NCBI RefSeq assembly: GCF_021155765.1
Contig: NC_060113.1
Coordinates: 470,501-534,500 of the forward strand
Reading direction: 5' to 3'
Length of the DNA: 64,000 nt
Source: Diprion similis
Lineage: Eukaryota; Arthropoda; Insecta; Hymenoptera; Diprionidae
Positions 36,518-49,859 of this stretch are shown one piece after another. Position 1 is the first letter of the stretch. Every line of letters begins with the position of its first letter. A program made the position numbers and the translations under genes. The notes beneath the pieces were generated by a model. That model ran no database searches. It was not told the origin of the DNA and saw only the letters and a list, made by a program, of their open reading frames with translations.

Positions 36518-38243
36518 TTAACTCGTATAAAGAGTTTTTAGAAGTGCAAAGTACGAGGCTGTTGTACTCATTATCTAGAAGAAAGTAAGTAAATAAAACT
36601 CAATTAATACATACCTGGGTATGAAGTATGATGAAAAGAAATCACGAAGAATACATTTTTGCAAGATAACTCATTGTAAAATAGTACGTATCTTTACTCA
36701 CATTAGTAAATAATGTCAAGGACACATCGGCAAATTTGAGAGCAGTAAGTTTAATGGGATTTTGAATTCTGATCATCATAATGTGCACACAGGTAAGAAA
36801 AGCTTCTTTGTCTTCGTGAGCGTTGTACCAATCTATATCGTACAGGGCCAATCCAACTTCTAAGCTCTGGAAAAGCACTAGTTTTTTTCATCTATATTTT
36901 TACTGTTACAATTTACCAATAGAAGTAATAGTCCTGTTAAGACTTGTACTTACCGCAAAAGTTAGAGAACTCCCGAACCAGCAGTATAATAGTACTTCGG
37001 AAAATTCCATGCAAAAGTACACCGTAAACAATGCTACATTTCCACTGTGCCCACCTTTGGTCTACAATATAGTATGGGGTTAATCCAACTTGACAATATA
37101 AAAGCATGCCATTACTTTGTATACTTACAACAACTGCATGAAATATCACCATGCACATGCTTAAAGTGCTGATAACTCCAAGGCCGAAAATAATCGGACT
37201 ATATATTTGTTCTAAAATGTAGCTATGCCTGCAAAAAAAAATATGAAGATTGAGATGACATGACCATTATTTACAACACACTAAATCATTTATCACAAAA
37301 ACAACGATCTTACTTGATGATAGCTCGATGTTTTTCCACACATAAACGTAAATAATCCAGTGCCAGCTTTGTTTGATCCTTCTTATCAAGGTTTCTTAAT
37401 CGTAATTTAATCAAAGCACGTTGTAAAAGCTGCAAATGTAGTACTAGGTGCTGAATTGCTAGGCAATAAAACGCGTCGATTCCAGATATGTAAAAAATCA
37501 AGGAAACTGAACATATTGTTATCGGCACATATGCAATAGCATGTTGTACATAGTTATTCAAATCTAAAGGCAATTTAACAAGGTATGGAAGGAAATAGAC
37601 AAACTCCGTTGGTGGTTTTCCTGATTTCCATTGATAGAAAATGGAAATGGCAGGTGCGAGAAAAAAATTAGCTATTGTAAATATTACAATACTCAGAAAT
37701 ATGTAAGTGAGCTTGTGTGCCATTTTTGCTGCACTGATCATGGCATCTGTGTTGGCCGGGTCCCGAAATTCTGCAATCCACATTTTTCTACCCTGCGCTT
37801 CAAAATCAAGAATAATATGTTGCTTGGAAAAAAATATAACTGCCTTGTGAACTATAAGAAGAGACGTTGTCGTATTACACAATATTTCCAGGCAATCAGA
37901 GAAATTTCCCCAAATTAGGTAGACGTGGTAGAATTGAGTCAAGGTAAGACTGAGAAGAACAAAAATATAAAATGTTGTTAGAGCACGTCTCCAAAACGAA
38001 TCAACCTTCCCTTCGACCTGAATATACAAAATCGCAAGTTAGGAATACAATTTATTATTCACAGGACCTTATTTCAAAAATATACATTGATTTGATGCTC
38101 ACTGGTTCATTAGCCTGACATATTATTTACTGTTGCACTTTACTCACCTGAGGCCACAAGCCGACTGCCCTGAGTAAGTACTTATTTATATTTGTATACT
38201 TGTCATAAAATTTTTCAATCTCTGTCTCTTCTAATCTCTGCAT
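36518..38243 (-). CDS. Insect odorant receptor (7-TM), 409 residues
   Basis: Ligand-gated channel subunit of the insect OR family, expected to work with Orco in olfactory neuron dendrites. Six exons on the minus strand: 38148-38243, 37314-38017, 37129-37228, 36954-37061, 36702-36866 and 36518-36574, giving 409 residues with no internal stops. The N-terminus (KYTNINKYLLRAVGLWPQ) is typical. Several hydrophobic helices follow, and the conserved C-terminal block runs LLYCWFGSSLTFASLEVGLA, LTALKFADVSLTLFT and finally SYFALLKTLY. Splitting of the C-terminus over several short exons is usual in hymenopteran ORs. The ligand is unknown. The gene is intact, not a pseudogene. Confidence 0.93.
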
Positions 38244-38878
38244 TATTAATCCTGATTTGAATAAGTTTAATAATATTTGTCAGATGTATATGAATGACGA
38301 CATTCAGTTATCCTCTGGTGCATACGAGTAATGTTTGTGTATGACAGTTGCCGCACGCATATTTATACCTATACAACTCAAATATAAAAACAACAATGAT
38401 TACATATCATACGATACACCCCTCATTTTAAGAGCTATAACTGAATCTAAATTCTGTAATGATCACACATATCAACAGACATGTGATAAGCGTATTTTGT
38501 AGGAAAACTGCAAACCTCTCATTATTAGTTGCAAGGACGAGCAATCAGTGGTTGAATAAAACCAGCTATTATCATGATTACATTTGTCTGGAGTACTTAT
38601 GTACAAATAAAATATAAGAGCGTCTCGTCTTGGGGTTGCATCATTTGCATTCTGCGCATTAGTACGAATTTCTTAGCTTATAATGGCTGATTAGAATTGC
38701 AAGCGACATGGAGCTTAGAAAAACCATTCGCAGACTGACATCTTCTATGTTTTACCAATCTGTTATATAAATTATATTAAAGGTTCTCTCTCTCGCTCTC
38801 GCTCTCCCTCTCTTGCTGCATTTGAAAAAGTTTTAATTCTGTTAAAGCAAACACGTCTCGTTGCATTTTTGAGGAAAA
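38244..38878. other. Spacer between B3GLCT and the odorant receptor
   Basis: Holds the odorant receptor promoter and the B3GLCT 3' UTR. It includes a CT-rich simple repeat at about 38784-38815. Confidence 0.5.
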
Positions 38879-41315
38879 TCAAAGTTCCGTATGCTGAATA
38901 GGTGGCGAGAGATATGCATCTTCTTCAGCGAACCACTCATGATACACTTGTTTGGGATCAACTTGCCAAAATTTGTGAAACGATACTGGTTCTTGTGATG
39001 CGAGATATACTTTTGGATAATCATCTGGCCTGGCCTGAAACAATGGTATTTTATTAAACTGGAATGAGTAAAGCTAACGAATACTACTTATTCTACTATC
39101 AACGCACCTGATGGAAATGTGGTAAATGTGTGGGCTCTGTACCCAGACGTTTAAGGCATACTCCAAAGAGAAACATGTCATCAGGAGTGGACGGTGATGG
39201 ACAGCTACAAAAGCCTGGTTCTATCAATTTCTGGACTAGATTAGCAGATAGAACCAAACCCGCTCCACCAGTCAAGTAGTTGTATCCACCATTTTTCCAT
39301 AAACGAAAACCATATCTTTCACCCAAAGCTACAGGATCGGACGGATTGTAGCAAGTCAGCAATTGCAACAACTTTCCCAAGCTGTTAATATTTAACGATA
39401 ATTCCAAATTTCCCACACATTGAAATAAGAGTCTCTGTCAAAGATAAAATACTTACCCTAAGATTGTATCGTCATCAGTTATAACCAACCAATCCAATTT
39501 TTTACTCTTCAAAATTTCATTGCTATGTTTCAAAATTGAGTAAGTTTTAGCACAGTGCCCTTGCGTGGTATTCGGAGTAATTATAGCTTCGGGTAAATTG
39601 TGATCTGTTCTGAAAAAAAATAAAATTACTCAAAGTAACGGTCAGTGTCAAATGTTGTCAATTTAGTGCACATTGAATATGACAAGAAAATGCAAAGCAT
39701 CAGATGGTAAGTCCTCACACCTGCTTTGTCACTATAAAATCCGATGTTGGCGGCATGTTTAGTCCATGTTTCCTTGATAACTGAAATTCTTTGCACGTGA
39801 AATTTACTGCAAGTTTTGACGGCAACATATAACTTCTGTACAGATACCGATTGGCCCTGAAATGCTTTCAAGTTTTAGCGAGAATCTCAATATTATATTT
39901 TTATCAGAAAATTTTAACATTTCAGACTCTTACACAAGGGTGAAAATGCTGAGGATATGTAGCGCAAGTGTCGTCAGAGACTACGCAGAGTTCAGGAGCG
40001 TGTATCAGCCTAGTTCCCTTTCCATTATCCCAAACAAATGTAGCAAATTCATAAGCAGCGTCTATGGAAAATTCTCCTTCTGGTTTTTCACCGTTGGCAA
40101 CTCTTTGTGCTAATCTTTTGACATAAAATTAGACAACTAAAAATTATTCTCGTTTCCTCATATTAATATAAAATCTTATATATATCTATATACAATGAAA
40201 AGTAGCATGGAAAATATTTGAGACAGAGCATATTGTTGAATGAATGTACTTTTTAACGAGTGGTGCTGAAATAATAATTCCCGACGATGGATTTGGGTAT
40301 TTGAACTTTTTAGTATGGTCAGAAAAGTGATGAATTATCGTAGGTTCGTGATCATAAACTGCATGTCCCAGCCAGATGTCCTGAAAAAATAATTGTGAGA
40401 TGAATGGAAATAAGAAGGACCTATGCTACACTAAGTTTATCAAACAATTGCCAACTTTTTGTACCTGTGAGGAATTGAAGCTTCCTAAAAGATCTGTCAG
40501 GTGTTTCAACCTGATAAATGTATTGATTTCGCAAAATAGGTACCATTGTGAATGTTCAAAATTTTTTATCAGATCAGGCAATATGTTACCAATGGTCCAA
40601 GAGCTAGCTAAGTTCAGCTCATGCGTCAAAATAATATTGACAGAGACCTGAAATCGTAGATAATATTATACAGTTTGTTTGAACAAGTCCTTAATTTAGA
40701 AACAAATAAAAAGGAAGTGAGGTTGATGAAACTTCCTAGCAGTTAGTATGAACATACGTCCTGTAGATCCTTTGCTTGTTCTTTGATATTGTCGCGCAAC
40801 CTGTATGCTTTAGCGGTGTGATAACCCTGATACTGACTGGATACTGTAATAACTAACTTGGCTGCATCTGTAAAGAGAAAAAGAATGTTCTATAGGAAAT
40901 AGATAATCGAGCGAAGTCACTCCTTCCTCACACTTGTATGACTTAATTGTTATTACACAAAGGGTGTGTTATGCAAAATGAGCTGCTAATAGTGCAAATG
41001 TAGAAGTTAAGAGACAAGCTAGTCGTCAACTCACAATCAGCCGTGCAATAAAAATATCAGATTGCTTTGAGTACTGTCACTAATTATTCTGGAATGTAGC
41101 TAATGTGAGAATTTTCTTCTCTAGTTGCTGAACCTAGTTGACCAGCAAACTACAGTTGTTAAAAGTAACTCTCGTTTCTCGTAGTTTTCCAAAATATAAT
41201 TAGTACTTTTCCATAGCAGTGGAAAACTCTTTATCAAATGCATACCTGAAGCAATTGCAACCGAGACAATTTCCAATGCAAAAGCAGTAAGTATTGCCAG
41301 TTTAATAAAATGCAT
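38879..41315 (-). CDS. B3GLCT: Beta-1,3-glucosyltransferase of the ER (B3GLCT/B3GALTL-like)
   Basis: GT31-family enzyme that adds glucose to O-linked fucose on thrombospondin type 1 repeats in the ER. Nine exons: 41246-41315, 40758-40867, 40465-40647, 40250-40380, 39934-40114, 39721-39856, 39457-39604, 39108-39381 and 38879-39034, giving 462 residues. A signal peptide (residues 1 to about 23, [15 protein letters not shown]) precedes the luminal domains. The metal-binding DDD lies at about 314-316 (WLVITDDDT). Other marks are [30 protein letters not shown], and [10 protein letters not shown] near the end. The protein ends His-Thr-Glu-Leu, a KDEL-type ER-retention tail (the human protein ends REEL). 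The junction at 39604 uses the second of two nearby AG acceptors because only that one keeps the frame. Confidence 0.94.
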
Positions 41316-42179
41316 GCCTGATGTGTAATGCCTCCTGAAAATATACACATAAATTTTAAATTTTGATTTTGAAATACAATGCAATCATGCACAGGGCAAT
41401 ATCACTACATGTAATCAAATATGGCATAATATAAATAACGAATGGAGTCATTTGATTGTTGAAAATCAATAAATTATACAAATTTGTATTATTTTGCACC
41501 TTGAACTAGTGTTCACCAGAGTTTACATGTGAATATACCTGTTTGTTTACAGATGTAATCAGGTGTCATGCATAATCTAGCGACCTTGGTTTCACCGCTA
41601 GAACTAGCAGCAGCTCATAGATGGCAGGATTTTTGCACAAATAGTTTCCCACGCAGAGCTAGCATCAAAACAGCAATGATTAAAAAATCACCGCTGCAAC
41701 GCACAAGGCTTAGGCGTTGTTAAAAATATAAATGTATGAACGGAATGGCTCCTGACAATTTATTCCTGAATTTTCCTCTTTCCTTCTTCGCCTCCTTCCA
41801 TAGGCAAAATAAAATATATTTCTAATCTTTGACGGACATCTGACTTCCCGTTTCCGACACTGTCCGACACTTGGACATTTTGTCGCCATAATAGCGACGA
41901 GGTTGTGATCGGGGTGGATCGCGACATAAATCGTCGTTTACGGCGACAGGGAGGTAAATCTCTCCCTCAAAAGTATACTCTTGTGTCGAGTCTTTAACGC
42001 CTTAGTTTCGCATACGAAAATCTGGTATCACCTTTGTGGAGATTTTATACTTTGGAACTGTCGAAGATGGCTTATTGAAAAGATGAAGGGCCTGCAGCAA
42101 AGATACGTTTCTCCATACGGAGGAGACCACATCTCTGCCAACTATAAGACACTTGGTCGTAACTACGGCCGATTCAACG
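41316..42179. promoter_or_regulatory. Divergent promoter region of B3GLCT (-) and RNF10 (+)
   Basis: The two start codons are 864 bp apart on opposite strands and no other gene lies between them, so both promoters must share this interval unless untranslated exons extend further. I see no TATA box that I would defend. Confidence 0.6.
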
Positions 42180-45100
42180 ATGGAAAAGAAATCACGATTG
42201 CCACAGTCGTCCGCCAAGGGGACGGCTGGTGATGCTAAAAAGAACCAAGGTGCGTTTCAATGCAGCACTGACTTACATGTTACATACATACATGCACACC
42301 TGCTCACTTTCCGCCAATAATTGCTTACGTCACGTGACGACACGCTCCTTTATTGTTAAGTCATCACAGTATTTAGGTATACATGATTTTTGAATCGATA
42401 GACTAAAAACTCAGCACTTCACCGTCAACTTGAAGAAATATATGCATGTCTGCATGATATTCGCAAGTTTATTTACATAACGTGTCCCGCAACTTTTTCC
42501 CAGATATCGTAAACGGCAAACTATTCCCAAGGAGCTCACGTAGGCGCGAACCAACAGGAGCTACAAATTTGCCCAAAAATGAACAATCTCGGAAATCCAA
42601 TGCACCGAAGGGAAAAAATTATGATAAGAGACCGAAACCTAAAGGACAATATCATGGCGGTTCAAAGGAGGATACCAAGGTCCGTTACACAAGAAGTTGA
42701 TCCTTTTAAACATCCTCAAAAAGTTACAAAATAACATGAAAACTTTATCTGCCCTGAAGCAGCATTATTAATTCCAGGCACTGTTAAGGTTACTCAGATA
42801 ACGCTTATCTATTTGGTTAGTCAATTTCGTGCAATGCTCAATCAATTTCTTGCGCAAAGGAACATTGTCAACACACGTTTATCGCTTTACATTCATTTAA
42901 AATAATTAGTAACAGCGTCGTAATGAATTTGATCCAACAGGTAGAGGAAGAAGATGTTGCCGAATATGGCTCGGTCATGGTCCAAGGAAGTAGGAAGCAG
43001 AATTTGAATCATCTGTTAAATTTCCACTATGAGCCGCGGGATATACGCGGAGTGTCGAACACATGGAATGTAGGCAGATTGGCCAACAAGTATAATCGGA
43101 ATAGCAATCGTTGGCTTCCACCTGTGCAACGCCATAAATACAACAAGGAGCAGTTTTTACAAGCGAAGTATGCATAAATAACAAAAATGTTTGTTTTTCA
43201 AGATGGCCACAAAGTTTTGGCAAAAAAATTCAATGACATTTTCAGATTTCCCAGGTGTGTGGCCACCCTGTTCTTTCATTGATATATAATTTCACATATT
43301 TGTCTAATATTAGAGAGAAAATACTACAGTGCAAACCAACAAAGGAATTGTCGTATTTTTATTTTTTTTTTGCAAGAACAGGCGCTCATTGTTGATATCT
43401 TTCATTATAGTATGTAAAAATGCTTTACCTTAAATCAGACCACGTTAAGCTCCATTCCCTTTGCCTTGCAATTATTTTCACCTATTTATATTGCTCTTTC
43501 CAGCTGCCAGTTTGTCGTGAAAAGTAAAGGTGATTATACGGCTTATCTTGCAGATCCTGATATCCTAGTTCAATGGAATTTAATTGAACAAATTGTAAGT
43601 TTTTACTTATTTTTTAGTATCATCTATTTACATTATAATGAACTGTTAAATTTTTGAGACACTGGTCAAGGGCAAATCAAGCTATTTCGTGAACCACCCA
43701 GTGTCATCATGGTAGTTTATAGTAGTTTTCAAAATGTAACTGGTCCTGGAAAATACTAGTTCCGATAGTCAACTTGTGTACTTCTTTATGTGATCACAGA
43801 GGGTCCACAGCTCGGAGGTCTTGTCTTGTCCGATTTGTTTATGTATGCCTGTTGCTGGAAAGATGACTCGCTGCGGTCATGTATACTGTTGGGCATGTAT
43901 TCTCCACTATTTAGCACTGTCTGACAAGCCTTGGCGCAAGTGTCCCATTTGCTATGAAGCCATTCACAAATCTGACTTAAAAAGGTGTGCAATCTTGTAC
44001 CTGGATTATTGAATTTTACCTCATTAATTACCGAATGAAACAATTTTATCAGACAGAATACAAACTTCACTTAATCATCCTTAATTTCAGTGTTGTACAA
44101 GTTACACAGAAAGCGTGGAATGTTGACGATACTGTGACTTTGCGTTTGATGCGGCGTGAAAGAGGATCATTGCTTGCAGTTCCTGTAGGCGATTCTTTTC
44201 AAGCATCTTCCCCAACCACATTTTTCACACTACAAGACGACCCTAATATTATTTACTCAAAGTTGTTGCTTGCCGATTCCAATAAGGTAACATTATCAAA
44301 TTCCTAATAATTGTGTGACACACTTCATACTTATTTTGCTCGTTTCCCAAAAGCATGTAACCACGATTTTTCATTCTTATAGATTATAGACATCATAGAT
44401 TGTGAACGTGTTCAGCTCCAGCTTGAACTAGCGGAAGATCTTGAGTCTCCAGAAAATTGCTTTATTGAACAAGCTCTCAGAGAATTGGCTACAAGAGAAC
44501 AGCAGCTCTTTGAGAAGGTCTGTGTCATGACTAACTAATTCGAAGTCTTTATATGTTTTTCAAAGTAAAATTGAATCACTTCATGAGAAATAATTTACTA
44601 CAATTCCGATTATAATTAGTTAAAATTCAATTTGCACTCATCTTAACTTTTTCTGTACAGGCAAATAATTGTAGTTTGGATTGTGAAGCTACAGAAAATA
44701 AAATAGAAGAGAATATCAAGGAAGTTCAATCAGAAAATGCAGTAGAAGTTGGAGAAAAAGAATCGGAATTGAGTAAAGATTGGGCTTGTGAGTCCGGAGA
44801 AATTCTCGTACCATGTGCTCAGGATTCCACCTCTGAATGTCAAACTCCAACTGCTTTGCCGAAGTTTTTTTACTTCTACCAAGGTGAGGATGTGAATTTA
44901 ATTAAAATAATTGAACATACCGACTATTGTGGATGTTTCGTTCCAGCGGATGATGGGCAACACATTTACCTGCATGCGATGAATGTCAAAATGCTGGAGC
45001 TGCAATACGGTAGTTTGGAGAATAGCCCTTCCACTGTAACAGGAAAGTTGCTGGAAAAAGAAGCTGGTAGTATGACTGAAGAGCTGAGACGCAGATTACG

Positions 45101-46179
45101 TTACCTCTACCACCTGCCCTTAACTTGCCAATTTGAGATTGCTGAGATTGAACTAAAGCCTCCCATAATATCGAAAGCAAATCTTTCGGTTTTCAATGGT
45201 AAAAGCCCAAAATTAATTTGTCATCGAATTAAATAACGTGCGTCTTGATTATGTTTGTTATAAACGCGGAAAATCGAAACATGCAGACAATTTATTGACA
45301 TTAAAGTACCCATACCTGATACATTATTCTTCCATGATATTGCAGACCAACTTGAGACGCGTAAGAAACGACGACAGCGTCATGAACGTGAAGAACGGAA
45401 AAGGGAAAAAAAGATCATGGAAGAAGAGAACAAGCGCATTGGAAAGTACCCAACTCCGAACGTCCATATCGAGTCTCGACGTCATTTTCCTCAATGGCAA
45501 CCAGATTCTCCATCTGCAGAGTAATAACGAGCATTAATAATATCGTTGATTTATTCACATACATATGTATCTTAATAAGACGTTTATAATTGTTGATGCT
45601 CCAATAATCCAATAGCTCGATCGTATTTTTCAGGTTGAATATTTCATCACCACCGGAATCCCTGGTGTCCAGCGTAGCAAGCAGTCCAACAATGCAGTCT
45701 TTCAATATTGATTTAGCAACTACAGATGCTCATGACAGTGGACCATCTTTTGCAGAGATGTTACGTACTACTGGATCACGAGGTCCATCGAAAATCAACT
45801 TGCCTCCAATGTATGCCTGTAATTGGCCTCAGCAAAGAGGTGCTGCACTTACATCAATTTTAGACAGTGAAGAGGTTGAAGGGTATGCTCCAGCTCCATC
45901 CTACAGTCAAAGCTTTGGCGATGCTTTGGCAGCAGCCTTAGAACAGACAGAGCTGCAGCCTACAGGTGCGTCACACGCTGAAATATATCTGGAAATAAAG
46001 ATATCGATTGCATTATGGTGTATTTTTTGAAGCTCAAGTTCTTCGTTTAGGGTAATCTGATGATGTTTGGATTTTTTTCAGGAAGCAATGATAGTCATGG
46101 CAGTGCTTCTGGAAAGAAAAAGAAAAAGAAAGGAAAAGCAACAGTCCTTTTCGCCACAAGTATGGCTCGTGCATCATAG
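42180..46179 (+). CDS. RNF10: RING finger protein 10
   Basis: RING-type E3 ubiquitin ligase family; the mammalian protein ubiquitinates 40S ribosomal proteins on stalled ribosomes and has been reported as a transcription co-regulator. Eleven exons: 42180-42249, 42504-42679, 42941-43167, 43504-43594, 43800-43984, 44091-44286, 44383-44517, 44661-45198, 45346-45520, 45634-45965 and 46082-46179, giving 740 residues. The N-terminus is basic and low-complexity. [12 protein letters not shown] and FLQANCQFVV are family marks. The C3HC4 RING is complete: C198, C201, C213, H215, C218, C221, C236, C239. Later come [20 protein letters not shown], a charged helix ([18 protein letters not shown]), SFAEMLR and a poly-Lys tail. 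Divergent neighbour: B3GLCT. Confidence 0.95.
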
Positions 46180-47380
46180 TTGCATCCATGGAATTTAATT
46201 GCATACTCTTCTTGACGGTCTCTCCCTGGCATTGTTTTGCTATTATGATGGATTATCGACCTTGGTTCAACTGCATGTATATGATTTCGGAAAATCATGG
46301 CACCAACATACCTATATTTTTGTTTATATAACATACAAAAATGATCGATTATTCTATGTAACTGTTGTGTCCGCATAAATATGATTACATTTGGTTTGGA
46401 TATATGAAAATACTTTTTCTTTACCCATAATAACGAGTAATGATTAACAAATGTCGTTAGTACAAAATCAATTCCATCCCTTTATCGGAAATCATTCGAC
46501 ATTGTGGCAATTGTAAACCTCAAGGATATGTTATCGCTACTGAGTGGCAAACTGCAAGAAAAAAAATTGCATTAGATTAGAAAGTTTGCCATTTGAAATT
46601 GAGGGGCGACTTGGGTGAAATTTTCAATTTCGGTTGTAAATTATAGTATGAGAAAATCCTTTCACCAATTTTTGGATTATGGTAGTATAGATTTTGGAGA
46701 AAAAAATTTCAGCCTCCTCCGCTGAAAGTATATACACAAAGAATCTTTGCCAGCAGTGGGCAGAATCTCTTTCAACAGATTCTTTGCATGTACATTTTCA
46801 TCGAAGGTTGAAATTTTTTTCAAGCCTATACTACCATAATCTAAAAATAGATGGAAGGATTTTCTTATACTTTTTTAGTTAGTTCAGAAAACAAATTTGA
46901 GCTCAAAATTTTGGCTGGTAAAGTCAATTACTTAAAAATTTGAAAAAGGTCACATGATGTAATGTATATTGAATTGATTAAATTTATTTCTATCGCCTTT
47001 AACTGTACTAATCTAATTGCATAAGTTCTTGTTTCGATACTTTTTTTGCTAAAAGATTAATTTGAATGTGTCCTTATGGATAATGTAATATTTAGTCACA
47101 TGTCAGATCTATACAAATTACGTGAAATTTCTCACTATTAGGCTTAGGATCGACCTAGGTTTTTTTTTTTTTTTTTAAATTGCTATAAATAATTATATAA
47201 CCTACAAGATAAAAGAAAAGGATTGTTTTACAGGTGATGCAAGGATGTTGATTTAACAAAGCATGATTTGCATGTTCATTTATTCATTTATTTATGATCG
47301 GGTTTTCAGGAAACGACTGATTCAAGGCAGTGTCAAAATGAAAACTGTTTTCAGTAGAGAAGGCTACCGGGTGACAAGGT
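46180..47380. other. Convergent spacer between RNF10 and Hsc70
   Basis: Contains the 3' UTRs of both genes, an inverted-repeat element (46641-46873), a T tract at about 47161-47176, and two minus-strand AATAAA signals for Hsc70 (TTTATT at 47279-47292). Confidence 0.6.
46641..46873. mobile_element. Foldback/MITE-like element with long inverted arms
   Basis: The left arm (about 46644-46713) contains GAGAAAATCC, GGATTATGGTAGTATAG and AAAAAAATTTCAGCC. The right arm (about 46807-46871) contains the complementary series GGTTGAAATTTTTTT, CTATACTACCATAATC and GGATTTTCT. Pairing over about 65-70 bases is mostly matched. The interior includes a diverged repeat of AGATTCTTTGC. No coding capacity. Confidence 0.75.
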
Positions 47381-49626
47381 TTAGTCGACCTCTTCAATCG
47401 TAGGTCCCGATGCGCCACCAGCACCTGGTGCAGCTCCTGCGCCTCCTGGGGCAGCGCCACCAGCTCCTGGGAAACCACCTGGCATGCCTCCTGGAACACC
47501 TCCAGCTCCTTGGTAAAGCTTGGTAACAATTGGGTTGCAGATGCCTTCCAGTTCCTTCTGCTTATGCTCATACTCTTCTTTGTCAGCTAGTTGGTTGGCG
47601 TCAAGCCATTTGATGATGTCGTTGCACTTGTCAAGGACTACCTGTTTGTCACTTGCGCTGATCTTGTCCTTGAGCTTTTCATCTTCTACTGTACTCTTCA
47701 TGTTAAAGCAGTACGACTCCAAGCCGTTCTTAGCAGAGATAGTTTCCTTCTGCTTCTCATCCTCACTGCGATACTTCTCTGCCTCATTGACCATTCTTTC
47801 GATGTCTTCTTTGCTCAAACGTCCCTTGTCATTAGTAATCGTGATCTTATTTTCTTTACCAGTTGATTTGTCGACAGCAGATACATTCAGGATACCATTA
47901 GCATCAATGTCGAATGTTACTTCGATTTGAGGAACGCCTCGGGGTGCCGGTGGAATGCCGCTGAGCTCAAACTTTCCAAGTAAATTGTTGTCCTTAGTCA
48001 TTGCTCGCTCACCTTCGTAGACTTGGATGAGTACACCAGGCTGATTGTCGGCATATGTAGTAAAGGTTTGTGTTTGCTTAGTTGGAATGGTTGTGTTGCG
48101 CTTGATAAGTGCAGTCATGACACCACCGGCAGTTTCGATACCAAGAGAAAGGGGAGTAACATCCAAGAGAAGAAGGTCCTGTACTTCCTCTGACTTATCT
48201 CCGTGGAGAATGGCAGCTTGGACGGCCGCTCCATAAGCTACAGCTTCATCAGGGTTGATGGATTTGTTCAGTTCCTTGCCATTGAAGAAGTCCTGCAAAA
48301 GCTTTTGAATCTTAGGGATACGAGTGGAGCCACCAACTAGGACAATGTCGTGAATCTGAGACTTGTCCATCTTGGCGTCACGAAGGGACTTCTCCACGGG
48401 CTCAAGTGTGCCACGGAAGAGGTCTGCACACAATTCTTCAAATCGAGCTCTCGTGATGGAAGTGTAGAAATCAATTCCCTCAAAGAGAGAATCAATCTCA
48501 ATGCTGGCCTGGGTGGATGAGGATAGCGTGCGCTTTGCTCTTTCACATGCGGTGCGGAGTCGACGTAGAGCACGTTTGTTCTGGGTCAGATCTTTCTTGT
48601 ATTTTCGCTTGAACTCTTGGACAAAGTGGTTTACCATGCGATTGTCAAAGTCTTCTCCACCGAGGTGAGTATCACCAGCAGTAGACTTGACCTCGAAGAT
48701 TCCATCCTCGATGGTAAGGATGGAGACGTCAAAAGTACCGCCACCAAGATCGAAAATGAGAACATTGCGTTCTCCAACAGCTTTTTTGTCGAGTCCATAA
48801 GCAATGGCAGCTGCTGTGGGTTCATTGATAATTCGCAGTACGTTCAGACCTGAGATGGTACCAGAGTCTTTGGTTGCCTGACGCTGCGAGTCGTTGAAAT
48901 AGGCGGGAACAGTGATCACGGCATTGGTGACGGTTTTACCAAGATATGCCTCGGCAGTTTCCTTCATCTTAACCAGGACCATTGAGCTCACTTCTTCTGG
49001 GAAGAAAGTCTTCGTCTCTCCTTTGTATTGAACTTCGATTTTGGGTTTTCCACCATCACTGACAACGGTGAAAGGCCAGTGTTTCATGTCAGCTTGGACC
49101 GTGAGATCCTCAAAGCGGCGACCAATCAGTCTTTTGGCATCTATGGAAAAATATTACACTTGACACCTTCCATCCCACAAGCATCACTTTACAGATATAA
49201 AGAGTTGAACAAAATTATGGTTTATTTGTAAACAAAATTTAATTATTATGGGATCCATAGATTGCTATAATACGGCAACATTACAGTAAAACATGAAAAA
49301 TTCGTAGCAGAGACAAATAGGAATATTCAGATATTGTTCAATGTTTCAATGGACTTAAAACTTACACAATGAAACGTCGTGGTATGCAAGGTTATTGGAA
49401 TTAAAAACGTGAAGTAATTACCGAAAATTGTGTTGTTGGGATTCATGGCGACTTGGTTTTTCGCGGCATCTCCGATGAGACGCTCGGTGTCCGTGAAGGC
49501 AACATAACTGGGTGTAGTTCGATTTCCTTGGTCATTGGCGATGATTTCCACCTTTCCATGTTGGAAAACTCCTACACAGGAGTAGGTGGTGCCAAGATCG
49601 ATACCAACTGCGGGTGCGTTAGCCAT
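47381..49626 (-). CDS. Hsc70-4: Cytosolic heat shock cognate 70 (Hsc70-4-like)
   Basis: ATP-dependent Hsp70 chaperone of the cytosol and nucleus. Two coding exons, 49422-49626 and 47381-49140, joined in phase 1 to give 654 residues (typical about 650). The nucleotide-binding domain shows [13 protein letters not shown] at the start, [25 protein letters not shown] and VGGSTRIPK; the substrate domain shows [10 protein letters not shown] and [11 protein letters not shown]. The Gly/Pro-rich tail with GGMPGGFPG leads to the final EEVD, which marks the cytosolic class that binds TPR co-chaperones. A 5' untranslated exon probably ends at 49794 (donor GTAAGG), with the acceptor just before the coding exon at 49636-49638. 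Both 3' AATAAA signals are near 47280. Confidence 0.97.
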
Positions 49627-49859
49627 TTTAGGGTTCTGAAAAAATTAGCAAAAATCGTTACCTTCCATTTCACGAAAAATTAACCGCCAAGCCTAGATAG
49701 ATTGCGTAGAATATCGATGCGACAAGGTATAGACGTGATATTGCACGATTACGACAGCGAAGTTTGAAGAAACACACTTTCTAGATGCCTTACCTTTGTT
49801 TCGTTTGTGTGGAGCTGCGGTTAGAGCTCGAAGAACTTTTCCGTACAACGATTCGCAAC

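Noticed and set aside
47520-48236. Plus-strand open frames across the Hsc70 coding exon
   Set aside because: Antisense shadows of a highly constrained Hsp70 gene.
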